From: Bowmanella denitrificans
GTDB lineage: Bacteria > Pseudomonadota > Gammaproteobacteria > Enterobacterales > Alteromonadaceae
DNA length: 64,000 nt
Assembly: GCF_039522935.1 (NCBI RefSeq)
Contig: NZ_BAAAEI010000003.1
Location: 46,097-110,096, forward strand
Direction: 5' to 3'
Shown here: positions 25,760 to 34,593 of the stretch, one piece after another
How the letters are laid out: each line of letters opens with the position of its first letter
How positions within the stretch are numbered: the stretch's first letter is position 1
Made by a program: the position numbers and the translations under genes
Notes under the pieces: model-generated
The model's input: the letters and a program-made list of their open reading frames with translations, nothing else
What the model was told of the DNA's origin: nothing
The model's database searches: none

Positions 25760-27370
25760 ATGCAAATCACAACACAAAAAGTGAAACTCGGCCTTGCGCT
25801 TGGTATGGCTTTGACTCTGATTGCCTGTGGAGGCGGTGGCGGGTCTTCTGGAACGACAAAACCCGTTAATAATGGCACATCGCCCACCGCGCAATGGCAG
25901 GCCGGCGTGTATGCCAGCTCTGCCAGTCTGAAAGATAAATGTGCAACTCCCCGAACGGGTGTCGACCCTGTCACCAATAACGCCTATCCGGATAAAAAAG
26001 GCAGCGAGACCTTGGAAAAGCTGTGGCTACGCTCCTGGAGCCACGAAAGTTATCTTTGGTACGATGAACTGGATGATGTTAATCCAGCTGGTTATGGTGT
26101 GCTGGAGTATTTTGAGCGTTTGAAGACGGATTTACGCACTGCATCTGGCAGCTACAAAGATAACTTCCACTACGCGCAAGATACCGCCGAACTCAATAAA
26201 CGCACCCAGTCGGGAGTGACAAGTGGTTATGGTTTTGAATGGGTTTGGGGCAGTCCCTACCCTCCCCGCAGTTTGCATGTGGTATACATTGAGCCCGGTT
26301 CTCCTGCCGACCTGGCGGGCATCGAACGTGGCATGCAACTGGTTAACATAAATGGCCGCGATTTGATCTACGACGAAACTGATGCGGGTGTGGATGCCAT
26401 TAATAAGGGCCTGTTCCCTGAGTCGGTTGGCCAGCGAACGCCAATGACGTTCAAAACCCTGAGCGGCAACATGCTTGATGTATCGTTAACCTCAACTGAC
26501 TATGAAATTCATGCAGTAGCGAAAACAACGGTATTAAATACAACTCAGGGACGGGTAGGCTATCTGCTGTTTAACACTTTTAATATCTTTAAATCCCAGC
26601 AACCACTGAAAGCGGCAATACAGCAACTCAAGGACGCCAATATCAGCGAGCTGGTGCTGGATCTGCGCTACAACGGCGGTGGGTTGCTGGCCCAGTCATC
26701 ACAGCTTGGCTATATGATCACCGGCCCGGATATTGTCCCGGCAGATGCATTCTTTGAAAGAATAGTATTCAACGGCAAGTTTGAAGAAGATGATGAATTA
26801 GTGTTCATTAACCAATTACTGGATGAAGAATTCTATGGAACAGGCGTGGCGCTACCCACCCTGAATCTGACCCGTGTGTATGTGTTGTCTACCGGCAATA
26901 CCTGTTCAGCCAGTGAATCGTTGATCAATGCACTCAGGGGCATTGATGTTGAGGTGGTGCTGATGGGCGACACCACCTGTGGTAAACCCTATGGTTTTTA
27001 TCCTACAGATAACTGCGGTACTACCTATTCCACCATCCAGTTTAAAGGAGAAAACTACGCGGGCTTTGGTGAATATGCCGATGGACTTAAACCCAAACAG
27101 CGACCTAACCTGAACTTTCTGGACGAAGTGCCAGGGTGTAGGGTGGACGACGACTTAAACCATGCTTTGGGTGATACTCAGGAAGCCCTGCTCGCCGCTG
27201 CACTGCAACATATGCAGGATGCTAGCTGTCCTCCAGAGCCACTCAGAACCAATAAGACTAAAACGCTGCAGAGAAGTGGCCCAGCTGTGCAAACCGCAAG
27301 TTCGCATAACCCGCTGTGGAACAACAAGATCTACCCGAATAAGGTGGTACTACAGAGGTTAAGTCAATGA
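25760..27370 (+). CDS. S41-family (C-terminal processing type) serine peptidase, lipoprotein
   Basis: A 536-residue protein with lipobox LIAC (lipidated C23) followed by a glycine-rich linker (GGGGGSSG). A PDZ-like region (about 165-245, VVYIEPGSPADLAGIERG) precedes the S41 domain. That domain shows ELVLDLRYNGGGLLAQSS, the nucleophile serine in TCSASES (383-385), and VVLMGDTTCGKPYG. Several cysteines (61, 382, 407 and more) suggest disulfides, consistent with periplasmic or surface location. It is probably a surface endopeptidase. The stop overlaps the next small lipoprotein gene. Confidence 0.87.
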   Translation: MQITTQKVKLGLALGMALTLIACGGGGGSSGTTKPVNNGTSPTAQWQAGVYASSASLKDKCATPRTGVDPVTNNAYPDKKGSETLEKLWLRSWSHESYLWYDELDDVNPAGYGVLEYFERLKTDLRTASGSYKDNFHYAQDTAELNKRTQSGVTSGYGFEWVWGSPYPPRSLHVVYIEPGSPADLAGIERGMQLVNINGRDLIYDETDAGVDAINKGLFPESVGQRTPMTFKTLSGNMLDVSLTSTDYEIHAVAKTTVLNTTQGRVGYLLFNTFNIFKSQQPLKAAIQQLKDANISELVLDLRYNGGGLLAQSSQLGYMITGPDIVPADAFFERIVFNGKFEEDDELVFINQLLDEEFYGTGVALPTLNLTRVYVLSTGNTCSASESLINALRGIDVEVVLMGDTTCGKPYGFYPTDNCGTTYSTIQFKGENYAGFGEYADGLKPKQRPNLNFLDEVPGCRVDDDLNHALGDTQEALLAAALQHMQDASCPPEPLRTNKTKTLQRSGPAVQTASSHNPLWNNKIYPNKVVLQRLSQ

Positions 27371-27750
27371 GAGGAAATGCCATCTTATTCTGCTCAGTAC
27401 TACTAAGTGCCTGTCAGGGCACCGCCATGCAGATGGTGCCAGCGGTGATTACCAACCCATCCGCCGAGGTCAAAGCGGAGTTGCAACAGGTTATTCAACA
27501 GGCCATTGGTGTGGCCGCTACCCCCATGCTGGAAACGGCTTTAACCGACAGCCATAAACTGCTGCTGGAACGCCAGGCCCTGCGTGATACACAAGGACGG
27601 CTGCTAAATGGCCGACACAACGAGCCGCCACTGGTGTTTGAATTATATCTGTCGTCAGGTATTTGCCAGCTAGTGCAAGTAGGCAGCGAGCAAAGTTTTG
27701 CACTTAAGCAGGCCAAATGCCGCCCGTTAGCAACATCTGACAAGTATTAG
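27367..27750 (+). CDS. Small putative lipoprotein of unknown function
   Basis: A 127-residue protein with a short lipoprotein signal (MRGNAILFCSVLLSAC, lipidated C16). The rest is a helical segment (EVKAELQQVIQQAIG) and a beta-rich C-terminus with two cysteines (GICQLVQVG and AKCRPL). I do not recognise a family. The start overlaps the S41 peptidase stop by four bases, which suggests an accessory, inhibitor or anchor for the peptidase (inference). A strong terminator follows. Confidence 0.7.
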   Translation: MRGNAILFCSVLLSACQGTAMQMVPAVITNPSAEVKAELQQVIQQAIGVAATPMLETALTDSHKLLLERQALRDTQGRLLNGRHNEPPLVFELYLSSGICQLVQVGSEQSFALKQAKCRPLATSDKY

Positions 27751-27781
27751 GAGCCGCGGCAAAAAATCGGCTATCACCAGG

Positions 27782-27810
27782 AAAACGCGCCCTTGTCGGC
27801 GCGTTTTTTT
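27782..27810 (+). terminator. Rho-independent terminator
   Basis: AAAACGCGCC (27782-27791), loop CTTGTC, GGCGCGTTTT (27798-27807) and further T residues form a 10-bp stem with a U-tract after the small lipoprotein gene. The A-rich left arm lets it also stop transcripts arriving from gspN on the minus strand. Confidence 0.88.
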
Positions 27811-27817
27811 ACCTCTG

Positions 27818-28561
27818 TCAGAACCGAATCTGGTAGTAGCCCTGATTATCAGCCTGGCCAAATAACCTGGCAGCCTGGTGAACCTCCTCCGGCAACTCGG
27901 CGGACGGTTTAAATCTGCCTGTCACTTTGACTTTAAAGTCAGCCGGTATCCTGGCCTGAGCATTAAGGCCAAAGCTATTAGGTTCTTTGATGTCCAGCAA
28001 CAGTTGCTTGTCCTGGCAGCTTAGATCCGCGCTGAAATTCCCAAGCGGAATAAAACCGCGGGTACCAGACACCTGGGCGTTTAACCACTGTCCCCGGCCG
28101 ACAGCACTGTGGCAGCCGCTCTGATCGTATTCCAGTTCATCCAGATTGACCTTAAATCTGCCCTTGGCATTGACCGGCAAAGGTAATGGTAATTGGGCAA
28201 TCACCAGATCGGTGGGCAAAAAGATCTCCAACCCCTCAGAGGCAATGCTGTTATTGCCAAGACGGAGATGACCTTGTAGCGAGATTTGTTCGACGTCTCT
28301 GCTATTACCGGCGTTCAGTGCCAGTGACAACTTACCAGTTAATAGTGCCCATGGATTGACCTGCCAGTGAAGCTGGCGAACAGGTAAGCCCTGATATTGC
28401 ACTATGGCGGCACGACCATTCCAGATACTACCCTGCAATCCCTGAATCTGCAGTTGTGGCGGCAACGGCAGTCGTGGCACAACCTGCGCGGCAGGCAGGC
28501 TGGCTATTAACAATAGCAGGTAGGCCAATAATGACAGGCCCAGAATCTTGACAAACTTCAT
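27818..28561 (-). CDS. gspN: Type II secretion system protein N
   Basis: A 247-residue inner-membrane protein with one N-terminal membrane anchor (residues 5-25) and a beta-rich periplasmic domain. The IWNGRAA motif (LQGSIWNGRAAIVQYQGLP) is characteristic of GspN. It is the last gene of the gsp operon, two bases after gspM. GspN is present in only some type II systems and its exact role is not settled. Confidence 0.9.
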   Translation of the reverse strand: MKFVKILGLSLLAYLLLLIASLPAAQVVPRLPLPPQLQIQGLQGSIWNGRAAIVQYQGLPVRQLHWQVNPWALLTGKLSLALNAGNSRDVEQISLQGHLRLGNNSIASEGLEIFLPTDLVIAQLPLPLPVNAKGRFKVNLDELEYDQSGCHSAVGRGQWLNAQVSGTRGFIPLGNFSADLSCQDKQLLLDIKEPNSFGLNAQARIPADFKVKVTGRFKPSAELPEEVHQAARLFGQADNQGYYQIRF

Positions 28562-28563
28562 GC

Positions 28564-29043
28564 TTATCCTTTGCTTAACTGCAATCTGCGGATGCGAATC
28601 TGACCGGTATTGGCGGTCTCAGCAAAATCGGCATCCATAATCACTATGCCCATTTGTTCCAGGCCCTGTAACCAGGCCACTACCTGGTTGAAGGGGGCTT
28701 CGTCCACCCAAACCTGTAATTCTTCACCTTGTGGCTGCATACGGGCGATACTGATATTGACCCGGCTGGCTGACTGATTCACCGCCTGGGTTAGCGAACC
28801 GTTAAATTTATTGCTTTTGCTGGCACTGCCTTTTAGTTGCTGGACGCGATTGGCATTTTTTTGTACCCAGGTCAGCAATTCCTGCTGGCTGGCTATCGCC
28901 GCCTGATTGCGTGCAATAGACTGGTTCAGCGGTGACCAGACCAGAAAGTAAAACAACAGCACTGCTAATACGGCTGCGGCCGCCAGCACCAAACGCTGTT
29001 CACGTTCTGACAGGGCTTTGAATTTTTCCATGATTTGCTTCAC
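28564..29043 (-). CDS. gspM: Type II secretion system protein M
   Basis: A 159-residue bitopic inner-membrane protein: short cytoplasmic N-terminus (ALSEREQRLVLA), one membrane helix (about 18-36) and a periplasmic ferredoxin-like domain. GspM pairs with GspL to build the inner-membrane assembly platform. It starts one base after the end of gspL. Confidence 0.92.
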   Translation of the reverse strand: MKQIMEKFKALSEREQRLVLAAAAVLAVLLFYFLVWSPLNQSIARNQAAIASQQELLTWVQKNANRVQQLKGSASKSNKFNGSLTQAVNQSASRVNISIARMQPQGEELQVWVDEAPFNQVVAWLQGLEQMGIVIMDADFAETANTGQIRIRRLQLSKG

Positions 29044-29044
29044 A

Positions 29045-30241
29045 TCAGCTCCTTATGGACAGTGAACCGACCACTTTATTATCGGTGTTATTTATCGCGC
29101 CCTGATCAACGCTGAACCCCTGACCTTCGGCCAGGCGACGAAACTGTTCCAGCGCTTCGAAACTATCGGCAGCAGCTTGCATACGTAACTCGGCGCGCTT
29201 GCTGTCAAATTTCAGGGTCTGCGGACGTACCTGACTTTGGGCAAAGGCCGGGCTGAGTTGCGACAGCATTACCAGCAAGGACGTGCCACCACCGCCCTGC
29301 TGAAGTTCACTGAGTTTCTGATTCATTTGCGAGCGAACGTTGACGATTCGGGTCACTTCGGGAAATGCGCGCTTAAACTCGGCCTGAATCTGGGCGTCCA
29401 ACTCTGCCTTGTGGCTGGCCAACTGGCTGGCCTGCAGGCCTTTATCCACCAGGCTGGTGGTCAGGGCCACCACGGCAAGAACCGCGGCCAGGCGCCATTT
29501 CTGCCACTGGCCGTTATGTTGGCGCTTGGGCTTAAATTCCCCCTGCAGCAAATTGAAGCTTTGCGCCAGCGCACCCTGGGCCAACACTTTCATTGGCATT
29601 TCCAGCGGTTCGGCCTGTTGCACCAGATTGGGTGAGTCCGGCAAGGCCAGATCGGAATAATTGGCGATCTGCAGTGGCTCGCTCAGCTGTTTGGCAAAAT
29701 GCAGTAAGGCATCCAGCATCCAGGTGCTTTCCCCTTGCATGCCTTTCCATTGGTCCTGACGAATCAATAACTGCTCACCAAGCTGTAGCATGGACCAGCC
29801 AGTGCTGTTTACCGGCAGGGCCAGCACATCGGGCAGTAACTTATGGCAAACAAGACCGGCATCGGCCAGCATCGCCTGCCACAGGCGCAGACGTTGTTTA
29901 TCTACCACTGCTACAGCCTGGCTGTTGGCCTGGCGTGGTCCGATGGCAAAAAACTGGCTGTCAATGTCGCTGCACAGCTCATCTTCCAACATAAAGGGAA
30001 TGGCCGCCAGGGCTTTACGCCCGGATTTGGCTGGCATATTCACCCAATGCAATAAGATATCGCTGGCCGGTACCAGAGCGGTGACAGGCCTTGAACCGGC
30101 TCTGTCTCGTAAGCTGGCAAGCTGAGCGGCATCCGGCAATTCCCCGGATGCAATAATATCCTGTTCGGTAGCGGACCAAACCAGCCACTGCACCGGGTCC
30201 AGTGCATCGCTGCCCAGCCTGACAATCAGCTGTTCTGTCAT
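29045..30241 (-). CDS. gspL: Type II secretion system protein L
   Basis: A 398-residue bitopic protein. The cytoplasmic N-terminal region (1-245) has the actin-like GspL fold, which binds the GspE ATPase. A membrane helix (about 250-268, KWRLAAVLAVVALTTSLV) is followed by a periplasmic domain. GspL couples the ATPase to the platform. The start overlaps the gspK stop by four bases. Confidence 0.92.
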   Translation of the reverse strand: MTEQLIVRLGSDALDPVQWLVWSATEQDIIASGELPDAAQLASLRDRAGSRPVTALVPASDILLHWVNMPAKSGRKALAAIPFMLEDELCSDIDSQFFAIGPRQANSQAVAVVDKQRLRLWQAMLADAGLVCHKLLPDVLALPVNSTGWSMLQLGEQLLIRQDQWKGMQGESTWMLDALLHFAKQLSEPLQIANYSDLALPDSPNLVQQAEPLEMPMKVLAQGALAQSFNLLQGEFKPKRQHNGQWQKWRLAAVLAVVALTTSLVDKGLQASQLASHKAELDAQIQAEFKRAFPEVTRIVNVRSQMNQKLSELQQGGGGTSLLVMLSQLSPAFAQSQVRPQTLKFDSKRAELRMQAAADSFEALEQFRRLAEGQGFSVDQGAINNTDNKVVGSLSIRS

Positions 30242-31212
30242 TGAAATCCTCCAAATTCCCTGCGTATTACGCTGGCCTGATGATCATTGCCCACCTTCAG
30301 CAGGGAGGACATGGCGAAGCTGGCATTATTGTAACGACTTCGGGTCTGCAATAAAAAATATCCTGTGGTGACGTCAAACCAGGCTTTCTGGTCATCATCC
30401 AGGTTTAAATTAGTGATCTCCGGCATATTCAGAAAATCTTCTTTACTCTCGAATCCTTCCGGACGCCGGGAAGAGAGAATATCTTTAACATTCTGCAGGC
30501 TGATACTGCTACCCAAGAGCGCATGTAACAACGGCGCGGCACTTTCGTCCAGGGTATTGATATTGATTTTCAGCTCAGTATGCCCGGGAATCACACAAAG
30601 CAGCGGTAATACCTTGCTCAGCCACTTGGGATTGGCACCATTGACCATACGCAGTTCGCTGATACTGCTCATCAGGCCATTGGCTGGCAGATAAGGGGGC
30701 TGCATGGCTTCGTAGTCACTGTCTTCGGCACCATAGGGGCTGAGGTTGTCATCTTCATCCAGCCAGTCCAGTACCGAATCTCTGAACACATCCACTTCAT
30801 AGGAAGGAATCTCAAATTCCTCGCTTTGCAGCAAGCGCTTAAAGGCATCGGCCAGCGGTCTGCTATTACTGCTGGTTTGCAGGGCGTTGACGTTAAAACA
30901 GCTTTGCATGTCGGTGAGCTTGGCTTCGATTCCGCCGTTTTCCAATGGAAACTGAATATCACTGGCTGCCCAGGGCTGATTGAGGTTAATCACGCCGTTG
31001 GCATTTTTCATCTGTTCGGCCAGGGCTTTTTGCGCATATTGCTCGGCGCTCATGGCGTACCAATACGCCTGGTTACTGTCTTTGAGATTGCCAGCGCGTT
31101 TGGCCTGCAATTGCAATCTGGAGCCCATCTGCGTGGCGATGACGCTGACCAGTGCCACTATCATCAACACCAGCACCAGAGCCACACCTCGTTGTCCTTT
31201 AGTTGACTGCAT
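30238..31212 (-). CDS. gspK: Type II secretion system minor pseudopilin K
   Basis: A 324-residue minor pseudopilin. The leader MQSTKGQRG is cut by prepilin peptidase before VALVLVLMIVALV. The usual glutamate at position 5 is absent, as is normal for GspK, which caps the pseudopilus tip. The large globular domain has acidic stretches and two cysteines. The start at 31212 is chosen because it gives a proper leader; the frame extends 37 codons upstream into gspJ. It overlaps gspJ by 14 bases. Confidence 0.92.
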   Translation of the reverse strand: MQSTKGQRGVALVLVLMIVALVSVIATQMGSRLQLQAKRAGNLKDSNQAYWYAMSAEQYAQKALAEQMKNANGVINLNQPWAASDIQFPLENGGIEAKLTDMQSCFNVNALQTSSNSRPLADAFKRLLQSEEFEIPSYEVDVFRDSVLDWLDEDDNLSPYGAEDSDYEAMQPPYLPANGLMSSISELRMVNGANPKWLSKVLPLLCVIPGHTELKININTLDESAAPLLHALLGSSISLQNVKDILSSRRPEGFESKEDFLNMPEITNLNLDDDQKAWFDVTTGYFLLQTRSRYNNASFAMSSLLKVGNDHQASVIRREFGGFQ

Positions 31213-31831
31213 TGGGGTCGCCTCCCTCTGAGGCCAGCAGAAACTCGCGGCGTATGCGGCCAAAATCGACACTGTCGAATTCAATGGCAATGGCCCTTGG
31301 CAGTACCGCACCGACGTAGTCATCCTGCCATTTCAGTTCCCTTTCAAAGCCAGCGTTGGGTAAAAACTGTACGCGAAAATCTTCAATATCCTGCAACAGC
31401 ACTTTTACTTTGGGTTCACTACCAATCACGCTGTCCGGATGGTTGCTGTACAGGCGCTGCAGGGTGCCTTCCTGCAGCCGATAGCCAACGGCTTGCAGGG
31501 TACTTCTGGGTAACATCAACTGCGGATTCTGCCAGCCGGCACGTACCAGCGCTAGGCCGTCGGCCTCGCTTTGCAGTTGATCCTGGCCGCCACTGATAAC
31601 CTTGCCGTTGGCATCGCCGTTAATGCGTACGGCACGGGGAACGGCCTGCAGAATATCCCTTTCTAAATACAGCATAGCCCGCTGCAGGGCTTCCAGCTTC
31701 GCTACCCGTTGGCTGGATATGGCATCTGAGTCTGTGGTGGTGGTGAGCACAGAATAAGCCGCCAGGCCAATCATGGTGAATATGGCCATGGCAATCAGGA
31801 TTTCCAGCAAGGTAAAGCCACGGGCGTTCAT
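31199..31831 (-). CDS. gspJ: Type II secretion system minor pseudopilin J
   Basis: A 210-residue prepilin-like protein with a very short leader (MNARG) cut before FTLLEILIAMAIF, with the conserved E5. GspJ forms the pseudopilus tip complex with GspI and GspK. Its start overlaps the gspI stop by one base. Confidence 0.93.
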   Translation of the reverse strand: MNARGFTLLEILIAMAIFTMIGLAAYSVLTTTTDSDAISSQRVAKLEALQRAMLYLERDILQAVPRAVRINGDANGKVISGGQDQLQSEADGLALVRAGWQNPQLMLPRSTLQAVGYRLQEGTLQRLYSNHPDSVIGSEPKVKVLLQDIEDFRVQFLPNAGFERELKWQDDYVGAVLPRAIAIEFDSVDFGRIRREFLLASEGGDPNAVN

Positions 31832-32235
31832 TATGGGTTCCTGGCTGGTTTGGCAATATAGGTGCTGACCATGGTAATGGCCTGCGGGGCATTTTCTTCC
31901 AGCCGTACTTCCACTTCCACCTGGCGCAGTTCCTTATCGGCGGTTTCCTTGACCAATTGCTTCCAGTACCAGGTGCGGTGTGCCATTTCCACACTGCCTT
32001 TTTGATTGTTTTGGGGTGGCCAGCGGCCTTCCAGATGGATCTGTGTCAGGCGGTTATCGGCCACCCAGGTGGCCATAGTCACTTCTTCAATCATGCCGAC
32101 ATTATGCAGGTGTTCCCCGGCCGCTTTCATTACCGCCGTACCGGCAATAGCGAAAATCAGCAAGGCGACCATGACTTCCAGCAAGGTCATGCCCCGCTGT
32201 TTGGTTGCATTCAGCCTGGTCAGACACAACATCAT
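31831..32235 (-). CDS. gspI: Type II secretion system minor pseudopilin I
   Basis: A 134-residue prepilin-like protein. The leader ends in KQRG, followed by MTLLEVMVALLIFAIAG with E5. GspI is the core of the tip complex that nucleates the pseudopilus. The start overlaps gspH by four bases. Confidence 0.93.
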   Translation of the reverse strand: MMLCLTRLNATKQRGMTLLEVMVALLIFAIAGTAVMKAAGEHLHNVGMIEEVTMATWVADNRLTQIHLEGRWPPQNNQKGSVEMAHRTWYWKQLVKETADKELRQVEVEVRLEENAPQAITMVSTYIAKPARNP

Positions 32236-32852
32236 GGGTTATCCAGTGCCTCGCTGACAGAAAGTGGTGGCATATCCTGCGCATCTACCCTAAAACCCAC
32301 GGGACGCTGGTTGCCGAAGGAAGGTTCGAACTTGAAGGTCAAACTAAAGGGGGTAATTTCGCCACTGGATAACAGCAAGACTTGTGGTGGTGGCAGTTTT
32401 TCCTCGTCCTCACCGATTTCGACGCCTTCTTCACTGACAGACAACTGCTCGTCAAACAGCGCCTGGTCAAACAAACTTTCTTCGTCTTGCCAGGGCAGAT
32501 CTTCCAGCTCCAGCGCCAGGCTCATGTCTTCGTCCAGGTCGCGCTGATTGAAGAGTTTATCCTGTTCAATCTTTTGCCACTGTTGCTTATCGTCAAGCTG
32601 CACAAAGTAGTAGTGGTCCTCTTCGATACGCAGGCCCAATTCCAACTGGTTTAGCACTGCATAATCCGACGCCATATTCATGACCACGGCAAACCGCTGC
32701 GCCTGTTCTTTCAATATATCTTCAGGGCTTTTGCCCAGTGCGGTAAAGGTCACAGTGCTGACGATCAGGCCCATCAGCAACAATACCAGCATCACTTCAA
32801 GCAACGTGAAGCCGCGGCTGGGTATTGAATGTAACGGGTACTTGGCTGGCAT
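32232..32852 (-). CDS. gspH: Type II secretion system minor pseudopilin H
   Basis: A 206-residue prepilin-like protein with leader MPAKYPLHSIPSRG followed by FTLLEVMLVLLLMGL. The ATG at 32852 is preferred; an upstream TTG at 32879 would add nine residues. The middle contains a strongly acidic insertion (SEEGVEIGEDEEK and DEESLFDQALFDEQ), more acidic than I would expect for this protein and perhaps a calcium or substrate contact region (inference). Confidence 0.9.
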   Translation of the reverse strand: MPAKYPLHSIPSRGFTLLEVMLVLLLMGLIVSTVTFTALGKSPEDILKEQAQRFAVVMNMASDYAVLNQLELGLRIEEDHYYFVQLDDKQQWQKIEQDKLFNQRDLDEDMSLALELEDLPWQDEESLFDQALFDEQLSVSEEGVEIGEDEEKLPPPQVLLLSSGEITPFSLTFKFEPSFGNQRPVGFRVDAQDMPPLSVSEALDNP

Positions 32853-32889
32853 GGCGTGTCCGGATTGTGGCGGGAGCAACCCGCCGGTA

Positions 32890-33330
32890 TCAGTTCAGAT
32901 AGTCGTTCAGGTTCCAGTTACCAATATCATCATCGGTACCTGGCTGCATATCCGGTCCGGCACTGAACACGTCGAAGCTGCCCATTTCGCCAGGGCTTAA
33001 CAAGTAGTAATCGTTACCCCAGGGGTCTTGAGGCAGGCGGTTGATAAAGCCTTCGGCCGGGAAATTTCGTGGCACGGGGTCTAGTGTCGGGGCGGTGACC
33101 AGGGCCTCGAGTCCCTGTTCTGTGGTGGGCAGCAGGTTAGTGCGCACCTTGTACATCTGAATAGCACTTTCTAACTGTTGAATATCGATGGCGGCTTTTT
33201 TCAACTGAGCGGTTTCCTGATTGCCGAGAATAGCAGGTGCCACCAGAGCGGCCATCATGCCGATAATCAGCAATACCACCATCACTTCAATCAAACTGAA
33301 GCCGGAATGTCTGCGGGATAGGGTTTTCAT
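32890..33330 (-). CDS. gspG: Type II secretion system major pseudopilin G
   Basis: A 146-residue major pseudopilin. The leader MKTLSRRHSG is cut before FSLIEVMVVLLIIGMMAALV. The conserved WGNDYYLLSPGEMGSFDVFSAGPDM segment near the C-terminus is the calcium-binding region of GspG. It polymerises into the periplasmic pseudopilus. The start overlaps the gspF stop by one base. Confidence 0.95.
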   Translation of the reverse strand: MKTLSRRHSGFSLIEVMVVLLIIGMMAALVAPAILGNQETAQLKKAAIDIQQLESAIQMYKVRTNLLPTTEQGLEALVTAPTLDPVPRNFPAEGFINRLPQDPWGNDYYLLSPGEMGSFDVFSAGPDMQPGTDDDIGNWNLNDYLN

Positions 33331-34550
33331 TACAAGTTCACCATATTATTTAGGGCCAGAATGGGTTGCAAAATGGCCATGACAATAAACATTACGATAC
33401 CGGCCATACTGACAATTAGCAGAGGTTCGAAGATTTTCAGAGCCACACTGACCTGAGCTTCAAATTCCCTGTCCTGATTGTCGGCTGCGCGGCCGAGCAT
33501 TTGTTGTAATTCGCCACTACGTTCCCCAGAGGCAATCATATGCATCATCATAGGCGGGAACATTCGGGTCTTTTCCAACGCCGCGCGCAGGCTGGAGCCT
33601 TCCTTGACCCGCTCGGCCGCATCGCTGATGCTGTTGCGGATATGCAGGTTCTCTAATACGCCACCGGCAATCCGCATACTTTCCAGCAGTGGTACGGCGC
33701 TGGATGTGAGTATGCTTAAAGTGCGGGCAAAACGCGCGGTATTGAGGCCGCGAGACACTTTGCCCAGTACCGGCAGGCGTAAAATCAATTGATGGTATTT
33801 CAGTTTCAGAGCCGGTTTTTGCAGCAAACGCTGTACCAGCACAATCAATAGCATAATCACAATTCCGGCAATCAGAACATAGTCCCTGAGCCAGTCGCTG
33901 ATAGCGATCATCACTTTGGTGATGGTGGGCAAGTCCTGTCCCATAGTATCGAACTGGCCGACAATTTTAGGTACTACCTGAGTCAGCAGGGCGATTACCA
34001 CCAGCATGGCAATAGTCAGCATCAGACTGGGGTAAATCATCGCCTGTATTATCTGGCTGCGGGTCTGGTTACGCTTTTCGGTATAGTCAGCCAGGCGGTT
34101 AAGCACGGTGTCCAGGTGGCCGGACTTTTCCCCGGCTGCCACCATAGAGCGGTATAACTGGTCAAAAACATGGGGAAACTCAGCCATGGCATCGGCCAGG
34201 GTATGACCTTCCACCACTTTACTGCGTACCGCCATCATCATGTTTTTGTGTCTGGGTTTCTCACACTGTTCGGCCACCGCTTGCAGGGCTTCTTCGATGG
34301 GCAGCGCGGACTCCACCAGGGTGGCTACCTGGCGGGTCAGCAAGGCCAGGTCTGAGGCGGAAATACCTTTTTTAAACCAGCCAGCAGCGCTGCTTTGTTT
34401 CTGATTACGCTCGGAAACCTGTTGAACGTCCAGAGGAATTAGCTGTTGTTCACGCAACTGGGCACGCACCTGGCGGGCGTTATCGGCTTCCATTACCCCG
34501 GACTTATTACGACCGCCCTGATCCAGGGCTTTATAGGCAAAAGCGCCCAT
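33330..34550 (-). CDS. gspF: Type II secretion system inner-membrane platform protein F
   Basis: A 406-residue protein with two repeated cytoplasmic helical domains (around 70-170 and 270-370) and three membrane segments (about 172-195, 222-242 and 377-400). The motifs SALPIEEALQAVAEQ and GEKSGHLDTVL with the second-half GERSGELQQML are typical. GspF is the polytopic platform around which the pseudopilus assembles. Confidence 0.95.
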   Translation of the reverse strand: MGAFAYKALDQGGRNKSGVMEADNARQVRAQLREQQLIPLDVQQVSERNQKQSSAAGWFKKGISASDLALLTRQVATLVESALPIEEALQAVAEQCEKPRHKNMMMAVRSKVVEGHTLADAMAEFPHVFDQLYRSMVAAGEKSGHLDTVLNRLADYTEKRNQTRSQIIQAMIYPSLMLTIAMLVVIALLTQVVPKIVGQFDTMGQDLPTITKVMIAISDWLRDYVLIAGIVIMLLIVLVQRLLQKPALKLKYHQLILRLPVLGKVSRGLNTARFARTLSILTSSAVPLLESMRIAGGVLENLHIRNSISDAAERVKEGSSLRAALEKTRMFPPMMMHMIASGERSGELQQMLGRAADNQDREFEAQVSVALKIFEPLLIVSMAGIVMFIVMAILQPILALNNMVNL

Positions 34551-34593
34551 TAACAGGCTCCGTTTGGCTTAACAGCAAAAATACTTAGCATCG

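Noticed and set aside
31957..32547. 196-codon plus-strand ORF in the T2SS operon
   Set aside because: It is antisense to gspI and gspH, both of which have clear prepilin motifs and coupled ends.
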